Assembly (NCBI RefSeq): GCF_021155765.1
Contig: NC_060109.1
Span: 25,001-89,000 of the forward strand
From: Diprion similis
Taxonomy: Eukaryota > Arthropoda > Insecta > Hymenoptera > Diprionidae
Reading direction: 5' to 3'
DNA length: 64,000 nt
Below the pieces are notes generated by a model. That model saw nothing but the letters and a program-made list of their open reading frames with translations. It did no database searches and had not been told where the DNA came from. A program made the position numbers and the translations under genes. Each line of letters begins with the position of its first letter. Within the stretch, counting starts at the first letter, position 1. Below are positions 1-11,884 of this stretch, piece by piece.

Positions 1-1101
1 GTTTTTAACGTAAACTATTGTACAAAGTTTATGCTTTTATATCAACTTTTTTGAGTACGTAAATTACTAAGCATTTGCCTTAAATTTATGATGAAAAAAA
101 ATTTTCCCCATCTTTACTGATATTTGTTTTTTTGTTTTTATTCATTTGTTTATTTATTTATTATTCTTTTTCTTTTTTTTTTTTTTCAAGTAAAAAAAGG
201 CAAGAAATTAATTTGAATTTGAGAAATCACGTAGTAAAATTATTGTACATACATAGTAAATTGAATGGACAGCGAATTTATGGTGAATTAACTGTTGTTA
301 CGTGTAAGACTATAAAACGTTTCGGTAGGGAAATTTTTAACAACGGTGAAATTTATTTTTTAACTTTTACCCTGGCAAAAATGGGACGGGGGTGAAAAAA
401 AAATCTTTCAAGAACGGATAAACGAAAAAACGAAAGGATAATAATGACGGTTGCTTTTGTCAATCATAAAAAAAAGTCTGAGTGAGTTGTAGAAAAGTGA
501 AATTGCAGAATGGCGTAGAAGAATCGGGATGTTATAGAATTTGTAATCGGGATTCTGATGCATTTTTATTAAAAAAAAATTCATCCCCTTCGACATTTTA
601 AAAATTTGATATTGTGATATATTTCGATTTTAGTATCGTTTTTCACTTCTACCCCGACCATGGAGATTTAAAAACAAGCAAAAACTGAAATACCTTCCCA
701 TAAAGACTTGTAACTTGGTATTATTATGGTCAATTTTATGGTGATTATTGAATAAAAATTTTTTAATCTCATTGCACACGATGTACACATATGCATGTGT
801 ATCTCTGCTCCTGCGCAGATATTCGTTCGATTAGATCGGTTAGTTTTTGAAGAATTTCAATCGTTCTCTTTTTTTTCCAAATCAATCGTCGTACATAACA
901 TAACCTAACATAGTGTAACGTAACATATAACCTAACAATCTTTCTTAGGTATAGTTTTTCTTTTGCATCCTTTTTCACTTATCGTCGGTTATACGTATAC
1001 TAGCAATTTAATTTTTAAGAAGAAATAGAATGAAGGAGGGCAAAAGCTTTGAGATAAATCAAATTTCTACGTCAAATGACGATAAACTGATAAATAGAGA
1101 G

Positions 1102-1132
<31 letters not shown>

Positions 1133-1375
1133 AGCATTAGAAAAATAGTAAAACAATTTCCAAAAAAAGCTTGATTTATAAAACGCACTTTTCGACATGG
1201 ATATAGTTTTTGATTATGATAAATTACAATTGAGTAAATTACAAGATTGGCTACACTGCAGATATGCACGGGGTTGTCTAAAACCGTGATAATAAGATGA
1301 CCAACGATAAAAACAACAACAACAACAACAATAATAAAAATACCTAATACAAATAACGTTTAATAATCGAATAGA
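1..1375. other. AT-rich non-coding sequence, no gene seen
   Basis: The sequence is AT-rich with poly-A and poly-T runs. A GA-rich tract lies at 1096-1134. Open frames here are short and of low complexity, so I see no gene. Confidence 0.6.
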
Positions 1376-1397
1376 AAAAAGAAAGAAAGAGGAAGAA

Positions 1398-1439
<42 letters not shown>

Positions 1440-1447
1440 GGAGAAAA
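1376..1447. repeat. GA-rich microsatellite
   Basis: GAAAGA units grade into a pure (GA)n run and then GCGAGAGAGG. It directly precedes the GC-rich block at 1.5-2.05 kb. Confidence 0.85.
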
Positions 1448-1479
1448 AAAATAAATACCTATAATAATGTATGTGGGTC

Positions 1480-2060
1480 ATCGAAGCCGTTGCAAATGCG
1501 GTTACCCGAAATCGTTGCGTGTGTGTTTGGTGCGTAGCGATCGTGCGTGGGGCGATCTTCTATCCTTATCTATCTATCTCTATTTCTCCTCTTCAGCGGC
1601 GGCGGGGCAAAAACGGTGGGGGATTGATCTCTGGAGGGGGCGATGCGGGGGGCGGGGGGGGGGGGGGGGGGGGGGGATTGCCTGAGGCCAGGATTGCCGA
1701 ACTTGAGTTCGCGCGTTTACGTTGCCCTGGCTACCCGGTTGTGTGCGCCGGTGTGTCACCCCCCCCCCCCCCCCCCACCCCCCTCGACCCCTTGAAAAAT
1801 TGCCTTCGTTCCCCTTCTTTCCTGCCAACGCCGATTCAACTCCACTCAGATTCACTCCCACCATTACTATTACCATCCCCTCCCTCCTCGGCAGCGCTTC
1901 GACCGCCCCCCCCCCCCCCTGCCGCGCTTGCCGTACTCGCCGAAATCATCCCCTCTTCGCCCTTCGACGCAAACCCCAGGTCTAATGTTTCTAAGGTATC
2001 TATCCCCGTCAGCCTCGAATCTAACACGTGCCAGTATCGGCTCTAGGTAACAATCGGCCC
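1480..2060. promoter_or_regulatory. GC-rich, CpG-containing block with poly-G and poly-C runs
   Basis: The block stands out from its AT-rich flanks and contains a 23-base G run (1654-1676) and an 18-base C run (1759-1776), plus further C runs around 1907-1918. Long open frames on both strands arise from glycine and proline homopolymers and are not convincing genes. It may be a promoter or enhancer island, but no start signal can be assigned. Confidence 0.35.
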
Positions 2061-2651
2061 GAGGCTCCTCTCACTGTTTTTGTCGTTGTTGTTGGAACGA
2101 TTTGTTAGTATTCCAAATTTCGATTGTATGTATTTATATTCTTTCGTTCCGTTTACATTTTTTGTCCCCACCCCCATTGTCTTTGTTGTTTTTTTTTCCC
2201 TGTCTGTGTGTGTGTGTGTGTGTGATTTTTTTTTTTTTTTTTTTTCTTCAAACGTCGGTATTAGCTGAATTTTCGCGAGTCTTGCGTTTTGAATTATGTA
2301 TGAAAAAAAAAAAAAAAAAAACCCAGCAGCAAACGAGGTTTCCGGAATTGAAAATGGAACAAACAAAAAAATACAAAAAAAAAAAAAAAATTTTCAACGG
2401 CAGCTTTTCGTCTCTGAATCAGAAACGACGAGTTTTTATTTTCTTTTCCGTTCCTCATTTCTTCGGAACGTTAGTATCATCCCGAAGGGGAAAGGGGCTA
2501 AACTTTTTATCACCCTACAGGGGCTGCGATCTCTCTCGTGCTCATATTTATTCTACGGGCGGCCGGGAAGACATGCAGCAGAACGATAAGAAAAAGTTGT
2601 TATACTCAATTACTGATATAATGATTAATCATCGTACTTGTGAGTTGCAGA

Positions 2652-2700
<49 letters not shown>

Positions 2701-3080
2701 CAGCGCGAGAGGGGGGGAGAGGGAGAAAAAATTCTGTGACCCAACTAACTTGGCACTGACTGTTCTGTGACCTAGAAGAGATTCGTTTCATTTAATTGAA
2801 TGCCTGTATTCCTGCTTGGTTTACTCAACTGCAACAAATGCCTTCTTTTAGCTGCAACGTCGATTCGGCTTATTATTCAGCTTATTGTTATTGCACACTT
2901 TTGTAATAACATTTCGCATAACATGACAGAACAACAATTTATGGAGCGAATCAATCAGTTGAATCGAATTGTTTGAAGGTATAGTGGTTGAAATGATGAA
3001 TAATTATTGCATAATGAATGGATTCAAAAAAATTATTGAAGCATGGCGGTCGGTGAAAAGTTTGGTATCAAATTAAAGGA
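2061..3080. other. Non-coding, simple-sequence rich
   Basis: Holds (TG)n at about 2206-2223, poly-T at 2227-2245, poly-A at about 2303-2320 and 2377-2390, and a (GA)n tract at 2656-2700. No gene is supported. Confidence 0.6.
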
Positions 3081-3448
3081 TAGTTTACAGGACTTTTGGA
3101 GGATAAGCAAAATTCAAGGACATTTTCAGATTATTCAAGGACATTAAAAATGGAATATTTCCACGACCGAAGACAAATTCAAGGATAGTTTCCAGGACTT
3201 TTGAAGGACAAGAAAAATTCAAGGACATTTTCAGGTTATTCAAGGACATTGAAGATGGAATATTTCCACGATAAAAGACAAATTCAAGGATAGTTTCCAG
3301 AACTTTTGAAGGACAAGAAAAATTCAAGGACATTTTCAGGTTATTAATGGACATTAAAAATGAGATATTTCCACGATAGAAGAAAAATTCAAATATAGTT
3401 TCCAGGACTTTTAAAGGACAAACAAAATTCAAGGACATTTTCAGAACC
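3081..3448. repeat. 105-bp tandem repeat, about 3.5 copies
   Basis: The word TAGTTTMCAG recurs at 3081, 3186, 3291 and 3396, exactly 105 bases apart. Each unit also has CTTTTGAAGGACAA, AATTCAAGGACATTTTCAG and ATTTCCACGA. The period is a multiple of three and the minus strand stays open through all units (3438-3085), giving a 35-residue repeat with the word KVLETI. I interpret it as a minisatellite rather than a gene because there is no flanking exon structure. Confidence 0.9.
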
Positions 3449-4113
3449 CCTGAACACCGTGTAAAGTCTCATCAACTGAAACTGCACATTCACAAGGTTC
3501 ACGAAGTGGCGAGGAAATCAATTCTGTACAACAATTGTGAAATCACATTTTCCTATGCTCACGAAATTTTTTTTTCTCATCTTTTTCAGTTGACTTGTTT
3601 CTATAACAATTTTTAAAATTTTGCCCACCTCTTTCCTTTTAAATTTAGATACGTATTTGGTATAGTAAATGCATTTTACAACACGTTATAATAAACAATG
3701 AAATTCTCGAAAGACTTTACATCCTAGAATCGGATTAAATTTTGTTGCTATCGACTCAATTTTCTCTTTCAAAACAATTGTTGCTTGTCCTTTCAACTAA
3801 TTATTAATCTCTCTCCTCCCTCATTACGAAATCGAATCGCGTTGCTGCAGCAGCGCAGTATATGAGAGCAGTACAATATTTATTATCTCGATATTCGCAA
3901 AAACTCTCTCCCCTTCTCTCTCTCTCTCGTTTTTGCCTCCCCTAATCGTCAAATCAGGAGTATGACTGTACGCATAATCATACATACAAACTCACTTCTA
4001 CGTGCAATTATATATATACATGTACATACATAGACAGTACTATATACATTTATGTACGTGTGTTACGTATGGATGTACAGAATACCAATGTTCACAAAGT
4101 GATCAAATTATAC

Positions 4114-4149
<36 letters not shown>

Positions 4150-4259
4150 TGTATACATAAACGCTTCTCTTTCCCATTTCTCAATACTGCTCTCTCTGTA
4201 TCACAACCACCCTCCCCACCCTTTCCCCCTAATTAATAACCATACTTAAAATAGTGTAG
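3449..4259. other. AT-rich non-coding with a (TA)n tract
   Basis: A (TA)n run occupies about 4118-4147, preceded by ATGTACATACATA-type degenerate repeats from about 4010. A CT-rich run is near 3906-3930. No gene is seen. Confidence 0.6.
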
Positions 4260-5075
4260 AACAAAATTCACCGTGCATCGGCAAGTTCGTTGTGCCTATC
4301 AACCCCCCTCCTTTCCCCCTTCCAAGCCCACCCCCAACCGCCATCGCCTCTCCCCCCCCCCCCCCCTTCGATTCCCCTGCACTCAAGGACCGCGTGTGCA
4401 GAAGTGCTCTGCGGTACATATAATTGGGGTTTGGGTGACAGAGGGTGTATAGAATCCCGATGGCAACGGGGGCGGAGGGAAGGCATCGCTGCAGGGATAG
4501 AGCGAGAGAGAGAGCGAAGGGGTGGGATGAATTTTGGCAGAATCGCGTCAGCGGAGGAGGAGAATGAGGGGCAACAAATGTCGATGGGTGAGATGGGGGA
4601 ATCGTCAGGTGGCGGGGCTGAGAAGTTCAGCGATGGGGGGGGGGGGGGGGGAGGAGGAGGAGGCAAACGCAAAGAGGAGGAGGGAATAGTCGAAGGAAGA
4701 GCGCCATGGTGGGGGGGATGGGGGGGGGGGGGGGGCAACACGGCGAGGCTCAAGGTCGCTGCGGGGCCGCACGCGCGACTCTGGCTACGCACACAGATAA
4801 GGAAGGAATCACACACACGATAGAGCGGCGCGCGCAAGCGCGAACGCAGCGCTACGGCGATGAGCTTTACCGAACCGAACCGAACCGAACCGGACCGGAC
4901 CGGACCGAACCTAAACGTGAGTAAACGCAAGAGGCGAGCCTCTTCTTCCCTTGCGCTTTGCGCTCTGCAGTTGCGCTGCGATTACGCTGCAGCGTAACGG
5001 CGACGGGGGCCCGCCAGCAACGATTCGCCGTAGAAATAGGTATTGTCGGTACACTCTCTCGGGGCGCTGTCGGGC
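4260..5075. promoter_or_regulatory. GC-rich, CpG-containing block with poly-G runs and a pentamer repeat
   Basis: Contains G runs near 4636-4650 and 4721-4734, C runs near 4352-4367, GA- and GGA-rich stretches, and an (ACCGA/ACCGG) pentamer array at 4869-4912. The long minus-strand frame (4930-4268) is proline, serine and histidine rich from homopolymers, so I do not call it a gene. A CpG-island-like regulatory segment is the best description. Confidence 0.35.
4869..4912. repeat. Pentanucleotide repeat (ACCGA/ACCGG)n
   Basis: About four ACCGA units are followed by three ACCGG units and a final ACCGA. The unit switches partway through the array. Confidence 0.9.
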
Positions 5076-5858
5076 AATTTTCGCGCGTTTTTTTTTTAAT
5101 CTACTTCTCGTTGTTCTTTTTTTTTTTTTTTTTGTTTACTTTTCTGCATTCATTCTAGCTTCATTTTTTCCTCTTAGGTATATTTATACCGTTTCGACGC
5201 AAGACGTTGCGCTTACGAGTCTGAAATTAATTTACACGCTGTAAACTAATAATTTGCAAACTATACGTTGTATGTTATAACAAAGAGACAAAAATCTACA
5301 GACTATTTAGAACAAGAAAACAAACTACCAATGTTCTCTGCGCATATATAATTGTTTACTTATTTATTTCCTTCTAATTATTTTCCGTTCAGATCCAAAT
5401 AACAAAAATATATTCTTTACTGTTATTCGTTCGCTCCTTTACATTATACGTATATACTCATTTTATTTCTTCGATATTTTTTTAATTATTAGTCTCTGTT
5501 ATTCGTTTGAGGAGCGGGGGTTTAAAACGCAATTCCATTACAATTGTATGTACGTCGTACGTCTACTTGAATAAGTCATTGCTGCAGGGATGACTGATAA
5601 GAAATAATTAATTTGTACCGGAAAATGTGCGAAGTAGGATAATTTCATAAATTCTGGCAAGCAAGTGATAGCGGTGACGGTTGAAAGGAAACAGCTGGAT
5701 ATCAGAATTACTATCTTCACCTACGATATGTATAAAAAGCCAACACATAGAGGAATTAATGAATAAACAATTCAACTTGAGCGAAATAATTATTAATATA
5801 CGGTGATAAGAATATTACAGCTGTACGACAACGAAAGCAGGATAATTTCGTTACACAT
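5076..5858. other. AT-rich non-coding sequence
   Basis: Poly-T near 5118-5133. No exon-like stretch with splice sites was recognised. Confidence 0.6.
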
Positions 5859-5870
5859 ATTATTATTATT

Positions 5871-5930
<60 letters not shown>
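5859..5930. repeat. (ATT)n then (GTT)n trinucleotide repeat
   Basis: Five ATT units pass directly into about nineteen GTT units ending at 5930. The open frame across it reads as poly-leucine and is an artefact. Confidence 0.95.
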
Positions 5931-6251
5931 ATTACACAACGTATCTTATTTTATACAAACATTTTCAAACAACAATGAACACAAGTATGGTTGTTGTAAT
6001 ATTGAAATGTCAATCAAGAATTATAATTTCGATTAAATTTGGATGAAGAAAAAAAAAAATATTACGAAGCACAATGACAAGAAGAAAGAAAATAAGGGAA
6101 GAATAAGTATCGAAGCGATAGTAATCGATTTTACTTTCTTCATTTCTGCTCTCATATTATATTCAACTCACATCCGTCCAGTCTTGTGATCTGTCTGATA
6201 AAAATCTTCTCTTTCCTCTCTTCGTCGACTCCCTTTCGATCAAATGCGATG

Positions 6252-6285
<34 letters not shown>

Positions 6286-6580
6286 CATCTTTCTCGCGCG
6301 CGGTTTGTTTTTCCAATATATTGTAAAACACGCGGTAAAACACAACGTAGAAGATTAGATGGTTGAGTATAATTAGAAGTGGGTACACTAGGCCGCATAA
6401 ATATCTTACAATGTATAGTATATATATATATATACATATGAAACAGGTATATCATAAAAAAAAAAAAAAAAAAAAAAAAAACGAAAACAAAAAGAAAAAG
6501 AAAAGAAAAAATTCACACAGAATGTGTTTATCCGTGTATTTTTGTATACGCGATATTTTTGCAGCGAGCTTAGAAGCCAA
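5931..6580. other. Non-coding with long poly-T, poly-A and TA tracts
   Basis: Poly-T at about 6257-6284, (TA)n at 6418-6434 and poly-A at about 6457-6481. No gene is seen. Confidence 0.6.
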
Positions 6581-6642
6581 GTCGAGTAAAGTCGAGTCGA
6601 GTCGAGTCGAGTCGAGTCAAGTCTAGTCAAGTCTAGTCGACT
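6581..6642. repeat. Pentanucleotide repeat (GTCGA)n with GTCAA/GTCTA variants
   Basis: GTCGA units are followed by GTCAA GTCTA GTCAA GTCTA and a final GTCGA. The higher-order alternation suggests unit duplication within the array. Confidence 0.9.
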
Positions 6643-6730
6643 CAGGCCAAAGCCCCGCTCGCTAGGTTCTCGGAATCAAACTTTACAAAATCTCTCCCGA
6701 ACCACAGCGCGAATAGAAATACGAAGATAG

Positions 6731-6790
6731 AAGAAGAAGAGAGAGCGAGAGAGCGAGAGCGAGAGAGAGAGAGAGAGAGAGGGAGGAAGG
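6731..6790. repeat. (GA)n microsatellite
   Basis: GAAGAAGAA leads into (GAGC)/(GA)n and GGGAGGAAGGGAG. Confidence 0.85.
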
Positions 6791-7731
6791 GAGATCTGTA
6801 TCTCATCTCGCGAATACCTACATGCGAATATGTTATAGCTATACCTACATATACACGGGACACGCGTGTCGTCAGCCGGTCATTTTCGTAACCCATGCCA
6901 CGTGTCCGTTTTATCTCATTTTTCTTATTTTCATATTTAATTTATTTTTTCTACGCTGTCACTTCTTTTTTCGATTTTATATCTTTTTTCCTTTGTTTCG
7001 TTGACTTTTCTCTCTCTCTCTCTCTCTATCTCTCTCTCGTTCTTTTTTTTTCCCAGTTTCACCACACAAACAAACCCCGAACTCTCCCCCCAAACCTGTG
7101 GCTTCTTTTTTTATATATATATATACGTCAACGGCGATTTATATATGTACATTATGTATGGACGAAAAAGTTTTTCCACGGTTTGATGATCGCATGTTAT
7201 TTGGAAAAATTTTGCGAATCGAATATAACGATAATGTTTGTTTTCCGAGACATGAGACAAGAATGAAAAAAGAAAAAAAAAAATAATAAAAAAAAAAAAA
7301 ACAACAGAAAACCAAAATAAAAATGTCCAAGCATAGTCAATGATTTTTTTCAATAATCATGTTGCTGATTCTTGCTATATGTATACCTATACGAATCGAA
7401 AGTGTTACTTGACCGAACTGCAGATTGTCGAAAACAATAATATATTTGTATAATTATTCTATGATTGATTAGCGAACTAGAAATAAAAATAAAAATAAAT
7501 AAAAATAAAAAAAAATCACTTGGACGATCGTCGCAGATTTATATTTTCATTTTACAAAACGATCTTTCAAATTCCGTGTATATAATTATTATTACGCTGT
7601 GTTTACTACATACGAGAGTTTTCATGCAAAGAATAGCGCAGGAAAAGAAAGCAATAGTAATATTTATTTAAAAATAAATTGTATTGATTTTGTAAAAAAT
7701 AATTTAGTTTCTGAAATATCGCTATACGGAG

Positions 7732-7738
<7 letters not shown>
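6791..7738. other. Non-coding, poly-T and CT rich
   Basis: A (TC)n stretch is at about 7009-7038, (TA)n at about 7112-7125, and an A-rich segment at 7266-7302. No gene is seen. Confidence 0.55.

Positions 7739-7777
<39 letters not shown>
7739..7777. repeat. (TA)n microsatellite
   Basis: A pure alternating TA run of about 39 bases, followed by shorter TA runs to 7798. Confidence 0.95.
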
Positions 7778-7780
<3 letters not shown>

Positions 7781-7949
7781 GTAAATATATATATACGTAT
7801 AACTGAGTGAAAAATTCTCTACAGAAAAGTTAACAAATTATAGAAATTTTTCCAGAGTTTAAATTACACAACGTATATATATATGATTATAGAAAATATA
7901 ATTGCGAAGAAAATTGGCCAAAGTATAATATAACAAAACTTTAGGAGTT

Positions 7950-7950
<1 letters not shown>

Positions 7951-7981
<31 letters not shown>
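7951..7981. repeat. (TA)n microsatellite
   Basis: A pure alternating TA run next to a probable family-2 element fragment. Confidence 0.95.
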
Positions 7982-7983
<2 letters not shown>

Positions 7984-7984
7984 C

Positions 7985-8330
7985 TTTTTTTCACTTTTTT
8001 CTTTGCTCTTTCTTTCGGAGGAATTCAATATTTTGATGAGAAAACATTTTTCACCGATTCTCAACCTTGTAATTTGCCATCCGACAACCGTTGGTAATAA
8101 TTTTCACGTCTCAAAATATTCGCAAAACTTTTACTTTTCACTCGGAATATTTTTAGACGGGTTTCACTATGAAGTTGATCAAGAAAAGTGGAATGTGTCG
8201 GGGTAGAAAGAAAAAAAAAAAAAAAAAAAAAAGTCCAGATTACTTGCAGTTTCAGAGAATTGGAAGGAAATCAAACAAACAATATTGAAGGTCAGACGTT
8301 TGTTGGGTTCGCATGGAATGCCCCGTATAT
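7985..8330. mobile_element. Probable fragment of a family-2 fold-back element
   Basis: The right end, GGTTCGCATGGAATGCCCCGTATA (broken here as GGTTCGCATGGAATGC then CCCGTATA, ending near 8330), matches the termini of the elements at 10282-10602 and 10759-11556. GAAGTTGATCAAGAAAAGTGGAA inside (8172 onward) resembles the segment near 11170. The left end is not recognisable. Confidence 0.45.
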
Positions 8331-8394
8331 GAGAAAAAAAAAAGAAAATAAAAAGAAATATGACACGTAGACGCGAATATGCAGAGTCAAATCT

Positions 8395-8434
<40 letters not shown>
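8395..8434. repeat. (GA)n microsatellite
   Basis: A pure (AG)n run of about 38 bases. Confidence 0.95.
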
Positions 8435-8435
<1 letters not shown>

Positions 8436-8555
8436 AAAATTCGGCGGATAGGGGAATGCGGAAAAGACGTCGGGGGATGTCGGGGGCGAAGGAGAAAAGG
8501 GGAAGGAAAATATCGTCAATACTGCATCGGGCACGGAGAAAAGCTCGGCTTCCCG

Positions 8556-8602
8556 CAAGCTCGGGAAGCTCGGGAAGCTCGGGAAGCTCGGGAAGCTCGG
8601 CT
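8556..8602. repeat. 9-bp tandem repeat (CGGGAAGCT)n
   Basis: Four exact units at 8562-8597, with partial inverted copies on both sides (GAAAAGCTCGGCTTCCCG before, CTCGGCTTCG after). The array therefore sits between self-complementary ends. Confidence 0.9.
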
Positions 8603-8882
8603 TCGTCTTAACACCGAGAAATGTGCGAGGCTGCGCTGCCGCAGCAGCATCCCTCTATAATAAACGCGTCCCGACTCCCAGCGGATGCGAGAAACCCCCT
8701 CGCGAGCTTTTGTGAATCGGGAATCCGGGAATAATTGCCGCGAATGAACCCGTTATCCACAACCCCCTGAATTTCAACAGTGCGCACGCTGTTAGCGATG
8801 TGGAAATCCTGCCGCGATTAGAATCAGGGATATTATTATGAAGTAAATTAACAACTACATATAGGTATGTATATATTGTATA
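8603..8882. other. Moderately GC-rich non-coding sequence
   Basis: CpG-containing, without a supported exon. Confidence 0.4.
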
Positions 8883-8883
8883 T

Positions 8884-9502
8884 TAGGGTGGCGCAAAAAA
8901 AAAAAACCGACTATTTTTTTGTTTTTTTCGAGTCTCTTCTGACAAGATGTTGGTTTTTTTGATGTTTTAAGAACCCACTCCAAAGGACAGTTCAAAATGA
9001 AAATTTTAAGAGGTCGCTCCACCACATTTTTTAAAACGTCAGAAATCGTCAAAAATCGATTATTATTTTTTTTAATTTTTTTTTCTTTTCTCGTCACGGT
9101 ATAATTTGATATGACGAAAAAAAATAAATAAATAATTTTCCGAAAGTTTCAATTTAAAATTCGAATTTTGAAAGGTCGCTCGTAATTTTTTGGCGCATTT
9201 CTTTAGATTTCTTCGAGCGACCTTTCAGTATTCATATTAAAATTTCATGAAATTTTTTTCTTCAATTCAGTAAGAAAGAATCGATGACAATACACCACGA
9301 CGTGAATTAAAAATCAAACAAAATACTGAAAATTTAATTTTTTGACGATTTTTGACGTTTTAAAAAATTTGGAACGACCTCTTAACATTTTTTATTTTGA
9401 GCTGTCCTTCGGAGTGAGCTCTTAAAACATCAAAAACTAACATTTAGTCACGCGAGACTCGAAGAAAAAAAAAAAATAGTCGGTTTTTTTGCGCCACCCT
9501 AA
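8884..9502. mobile_element. Family-1 palindromic non-autonomous transposon (MITE), copy 1, complete
   Basis: Ends are TTAGGGTGGCGCAAAA and TTTTGCGCCACCCTAA, so GGGTGGCGC is flanked by TA on both sides, as in a TA-targeting transposon. Both arms carry GATGTTTTAAGA, CTCCAAAGGACAG, TTTTAAGAGGTCGC and, nearer the centre, GAAAGGTCGCTC, in inverted order, so the whole ~620 bp folds back. There is no coding capacity. Related copies are at 11885-12478 and 58957-59588. Confidence 0.85.
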
Positions 9503-10281
9503 CATTTCAAATAATTCGAAAACAATTGCCTAATTTTTTTTTTTCTCTCAGATTTCTACCTCAACTCTGGGATAGATTGTTCAGTGATCGAAGTTTCTTA
9601 TGGAAATAAAATGTGAAAAACTTGTTTCCTCGGTTATATATTTTGTTGCAAGAGTAATAATATTTGAAAAAAAAAAAAAAAAAAAAAAAAAAATATCTGT
9701 AACCGATAGGTTTTACTTGGCATTAGTTCTGCCATCTGTAGAAAAAAAATTTACATCGCGATACCAGAAAATTCAGACGAATTGCACTTCCTTTAAAGAT
9801 GCAAAAAAAAAAAAAAAAACACGTCAGATTTCAAGGGTGTGCACATATTCGTCGAGATTACGTGCCTATGATTGTGTGAATTTTTTTCAGAGATAGTAAC
9901 ACTTAATGCCGATTAAAACCTCACGGTTACAAATTTTTTATTTTTTTTTTTTCAACATTGTTACTTTGAAAATTTGCTAATTTTTTTTAAGACGATCGTT
10001 TAGCGCCGGTCTTTTTTCCTTTCTACGTTTCGTTCACTGTCTCATTCCTTCTCCGTTATATATATATATATCTCTCTCTCTCTCTCTTTCTCTTTCTCTT
10101 TCTCTCTCGATGACTCGCTCATTACGAAAATAGCAAAGCGCCAGAACTGCCGGAAAGAAAGCAACTAGGAGACGCTATATATGCGTATGGGATACCCGGG
10201 TATACATATATGTATAGGAGACGTTGTACCATGTGTGAATATGTAATGTAACTATATCAGATTTAATACATATACGTATAT
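9503..10281. other. AT-rich non-coding sequence with poly-A and CT tracts
   Basis: Poly-A at about 9669-9693 and 9802-9818, (TA)n at about 10059-10070 and (TC)n at 10071-10108. No gene is seen. Confidence 0.55.
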
Positions 10282-10602
10282 ATATGGAGTATTCCACGCC
10301 AACTCGATCAGTGTTAAGTCCCGACCATTTGAAAAACCATTTTGTGTTTTTTTTTTTTTTTTTTCTTCTAACATTCTACTCGTTAAAAAAAAACGAGACC
10401 TGAATATTGTTGCAAATTTTTTTCTCATTAAACCGTTCATTTTTTATAAATAATTCAAGTCGATTTCGAACGCCCGTTATTTTAAATCTGAAAAAATTCT
10501 CCAAAAATCCAGTGAATGACACAAAGGAATTTCAAAAATATTAAATGATTTTCAGATGCTCGGGGTTTAACACTGGTCGAGTTGGCGTGGAATACCCCAT
10601 AT
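10282..10602. mobile_element. Family-2 fold-back element (MITE), short complete copy
   Basis: Left end ATATGGAGTATTCCACGCCA and right end TGGCGTGGAATACCCCATAT are inverted repeats. The arms continue with ACTCGATCAGTGTTAA and its inverse TTAACACTGGTCGAGT. It sits in (TA)n DNA, which hides any target duplication. Confidence 0.8.
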
Positions 10603-10758
10603 ATATATATATATATATATATATACATTTTGCGTGTATAGTTTTGATATATAAATATTATCCAACAATGGCGAATACGCGAGCAGTGACTGAAGAAAAT
10701 TAATCGTTTCTTTCTTTATAGTCTTATTTCAGTTTGTCATTTTTTCCGCATGGTATGC

Positions 10759-11556
10759 ATGGGGAATTTCATGTGAACTTAACAACCTCAGACCATCGCC
10801 ATATTTGATTTTGTTAAAAAAATTTCCGGCAATTATTCCAACTCTGCAGAAACAGTATTATTCTGAATTTTTTTTTTTTCAAATTATTGATTCAACTGCT
10901 GATCAGTTATTTAGTATAAGCATTCGGGTTGATTTTGGAGAAAACCATTTTTTTGGAATTCTCTTACAAGTTCTCAAAAACTCGTATCTTCTTTACCAAA
11001 AATTTCAAGACCGGGACCGTCATGGGCTTTTTTTTATATTTTTCTTAAGCACTATTAATTTCTTTGATCAACTAAAATATTGCTCAAACGGTTCAAAAAT
11101 TCCTCAAATATTCTCAAAATTTTGATTTTTGTCACTTGGAATTCTTCATTTCAAAATCGGTTTCATTACGAAGTCGATGGAAAAAGTTGAATTTATCGAA
11201 AAAAAGGATGATAATCGATCCATAACGGAACTGGTCTACAAATATTTCTAGTAAAAATCAAAGTTTTGAAATTTTTTCGGGAATTTTATCCGACGATGGA
11301 AAAGAAAAAAAAAAAAAAAAAAAAAAAATGAAATCGCTAATAACACAGTTTCCGAAAATTTTCTGTCAACGTCAAAAAAGATCCTTTCCAAGATCACTCA
11401 AATTATTTATAAATAATTGAGCATTTGAATAAAAAATGTCAAAAAAATCCAGGCTTCTGTATCAGAGTTGGGACAATTGTAGAAAATGTTTTCAAACAAA
11501 ATCAGCAATGATAAGGCTCAGACGTTGGTCGGTCGGTTTCGCACGGAATTCCCCAT
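10759..11556. mobile_element. Family-2 element, long divergent copy
   Basis: Left end ATGGGGAATTTCATGTGAAC and right end TTTCGCACGGAATTCCCCAT are imperfect inverted repeats of the family-2 type. The interior (11205-11490) is repeated at 13715-13990. No transposase frame is seen. Confidence 0.6.
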
Positions 11557-11678
11557 ATAAACATATAAGGTTATGATTTGTGTAACATAAATTCTATTCC
11601 CACATCCTTCTACATAATATGCGTACGTGGGTAAGAAAGAAGGAAAGAAAGAGCATTAAAATTGCGGCGGGGTAGCGT

Positions 11679-11701
11679 GGGGGGGGGGGGGGGGGGGGGG
11701 G
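11679..11701. repeat. Poly-G run of 23 bases
   Basis: An uninterrupted G run after GGTAGCGT. It could fold into a G-quadruplex and may vary in length or be a sequencing artefact. Confidence 0.9.
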
Positions 11702-11828
11702 CTGAAACTTCCGCAAAGCAGTGACCACCAGCTTCCTTACAACGATATGAGCCCTTTGCCCTAAATACCATCGTCCGCATTCGACACCGAGGGCTAGAAA
11801 CTCGGAAATTATAGTCTCTCCGTTAGAA

Positions 11829-11884
11829 ACATATATGGGGCATTCCGTGTCAACTCAACCAATGAAAAACCCTCACCATATATG
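11829..11884. mobile_element. Family-2 terminus, cut by a family-1 insertion
   Basis: ATATATGGGGCATTCCGTGT followed by CAACTCAACCAAT is a family-2 end. It stops about 50 bases later where the family-1 element begins. Confidence 0.6.

Noticed and set aside
1471..2046. 191-residue plus-strand open frame
   Set aside because: Its glycine and proline runs are the G23 and C18 homopolymers; the rest shows no domain.
4268..4930. 220-residue minus-strand open frame
   Set aside because: It is driven by proline, serine and histidine codons from homopolymers, with an open frame on the other strand too and no recognisable domain.
5803..6036. Poly-leucine open frame
   Set aside because: It is a translation of the ATT/GTT microsatellite.
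8884..8895. TTAGGG at MITE ends, resembling a telomere repeat
   Set aside because: It occurs once at each end as part of the terminal inverted repeat and is not arrayed.
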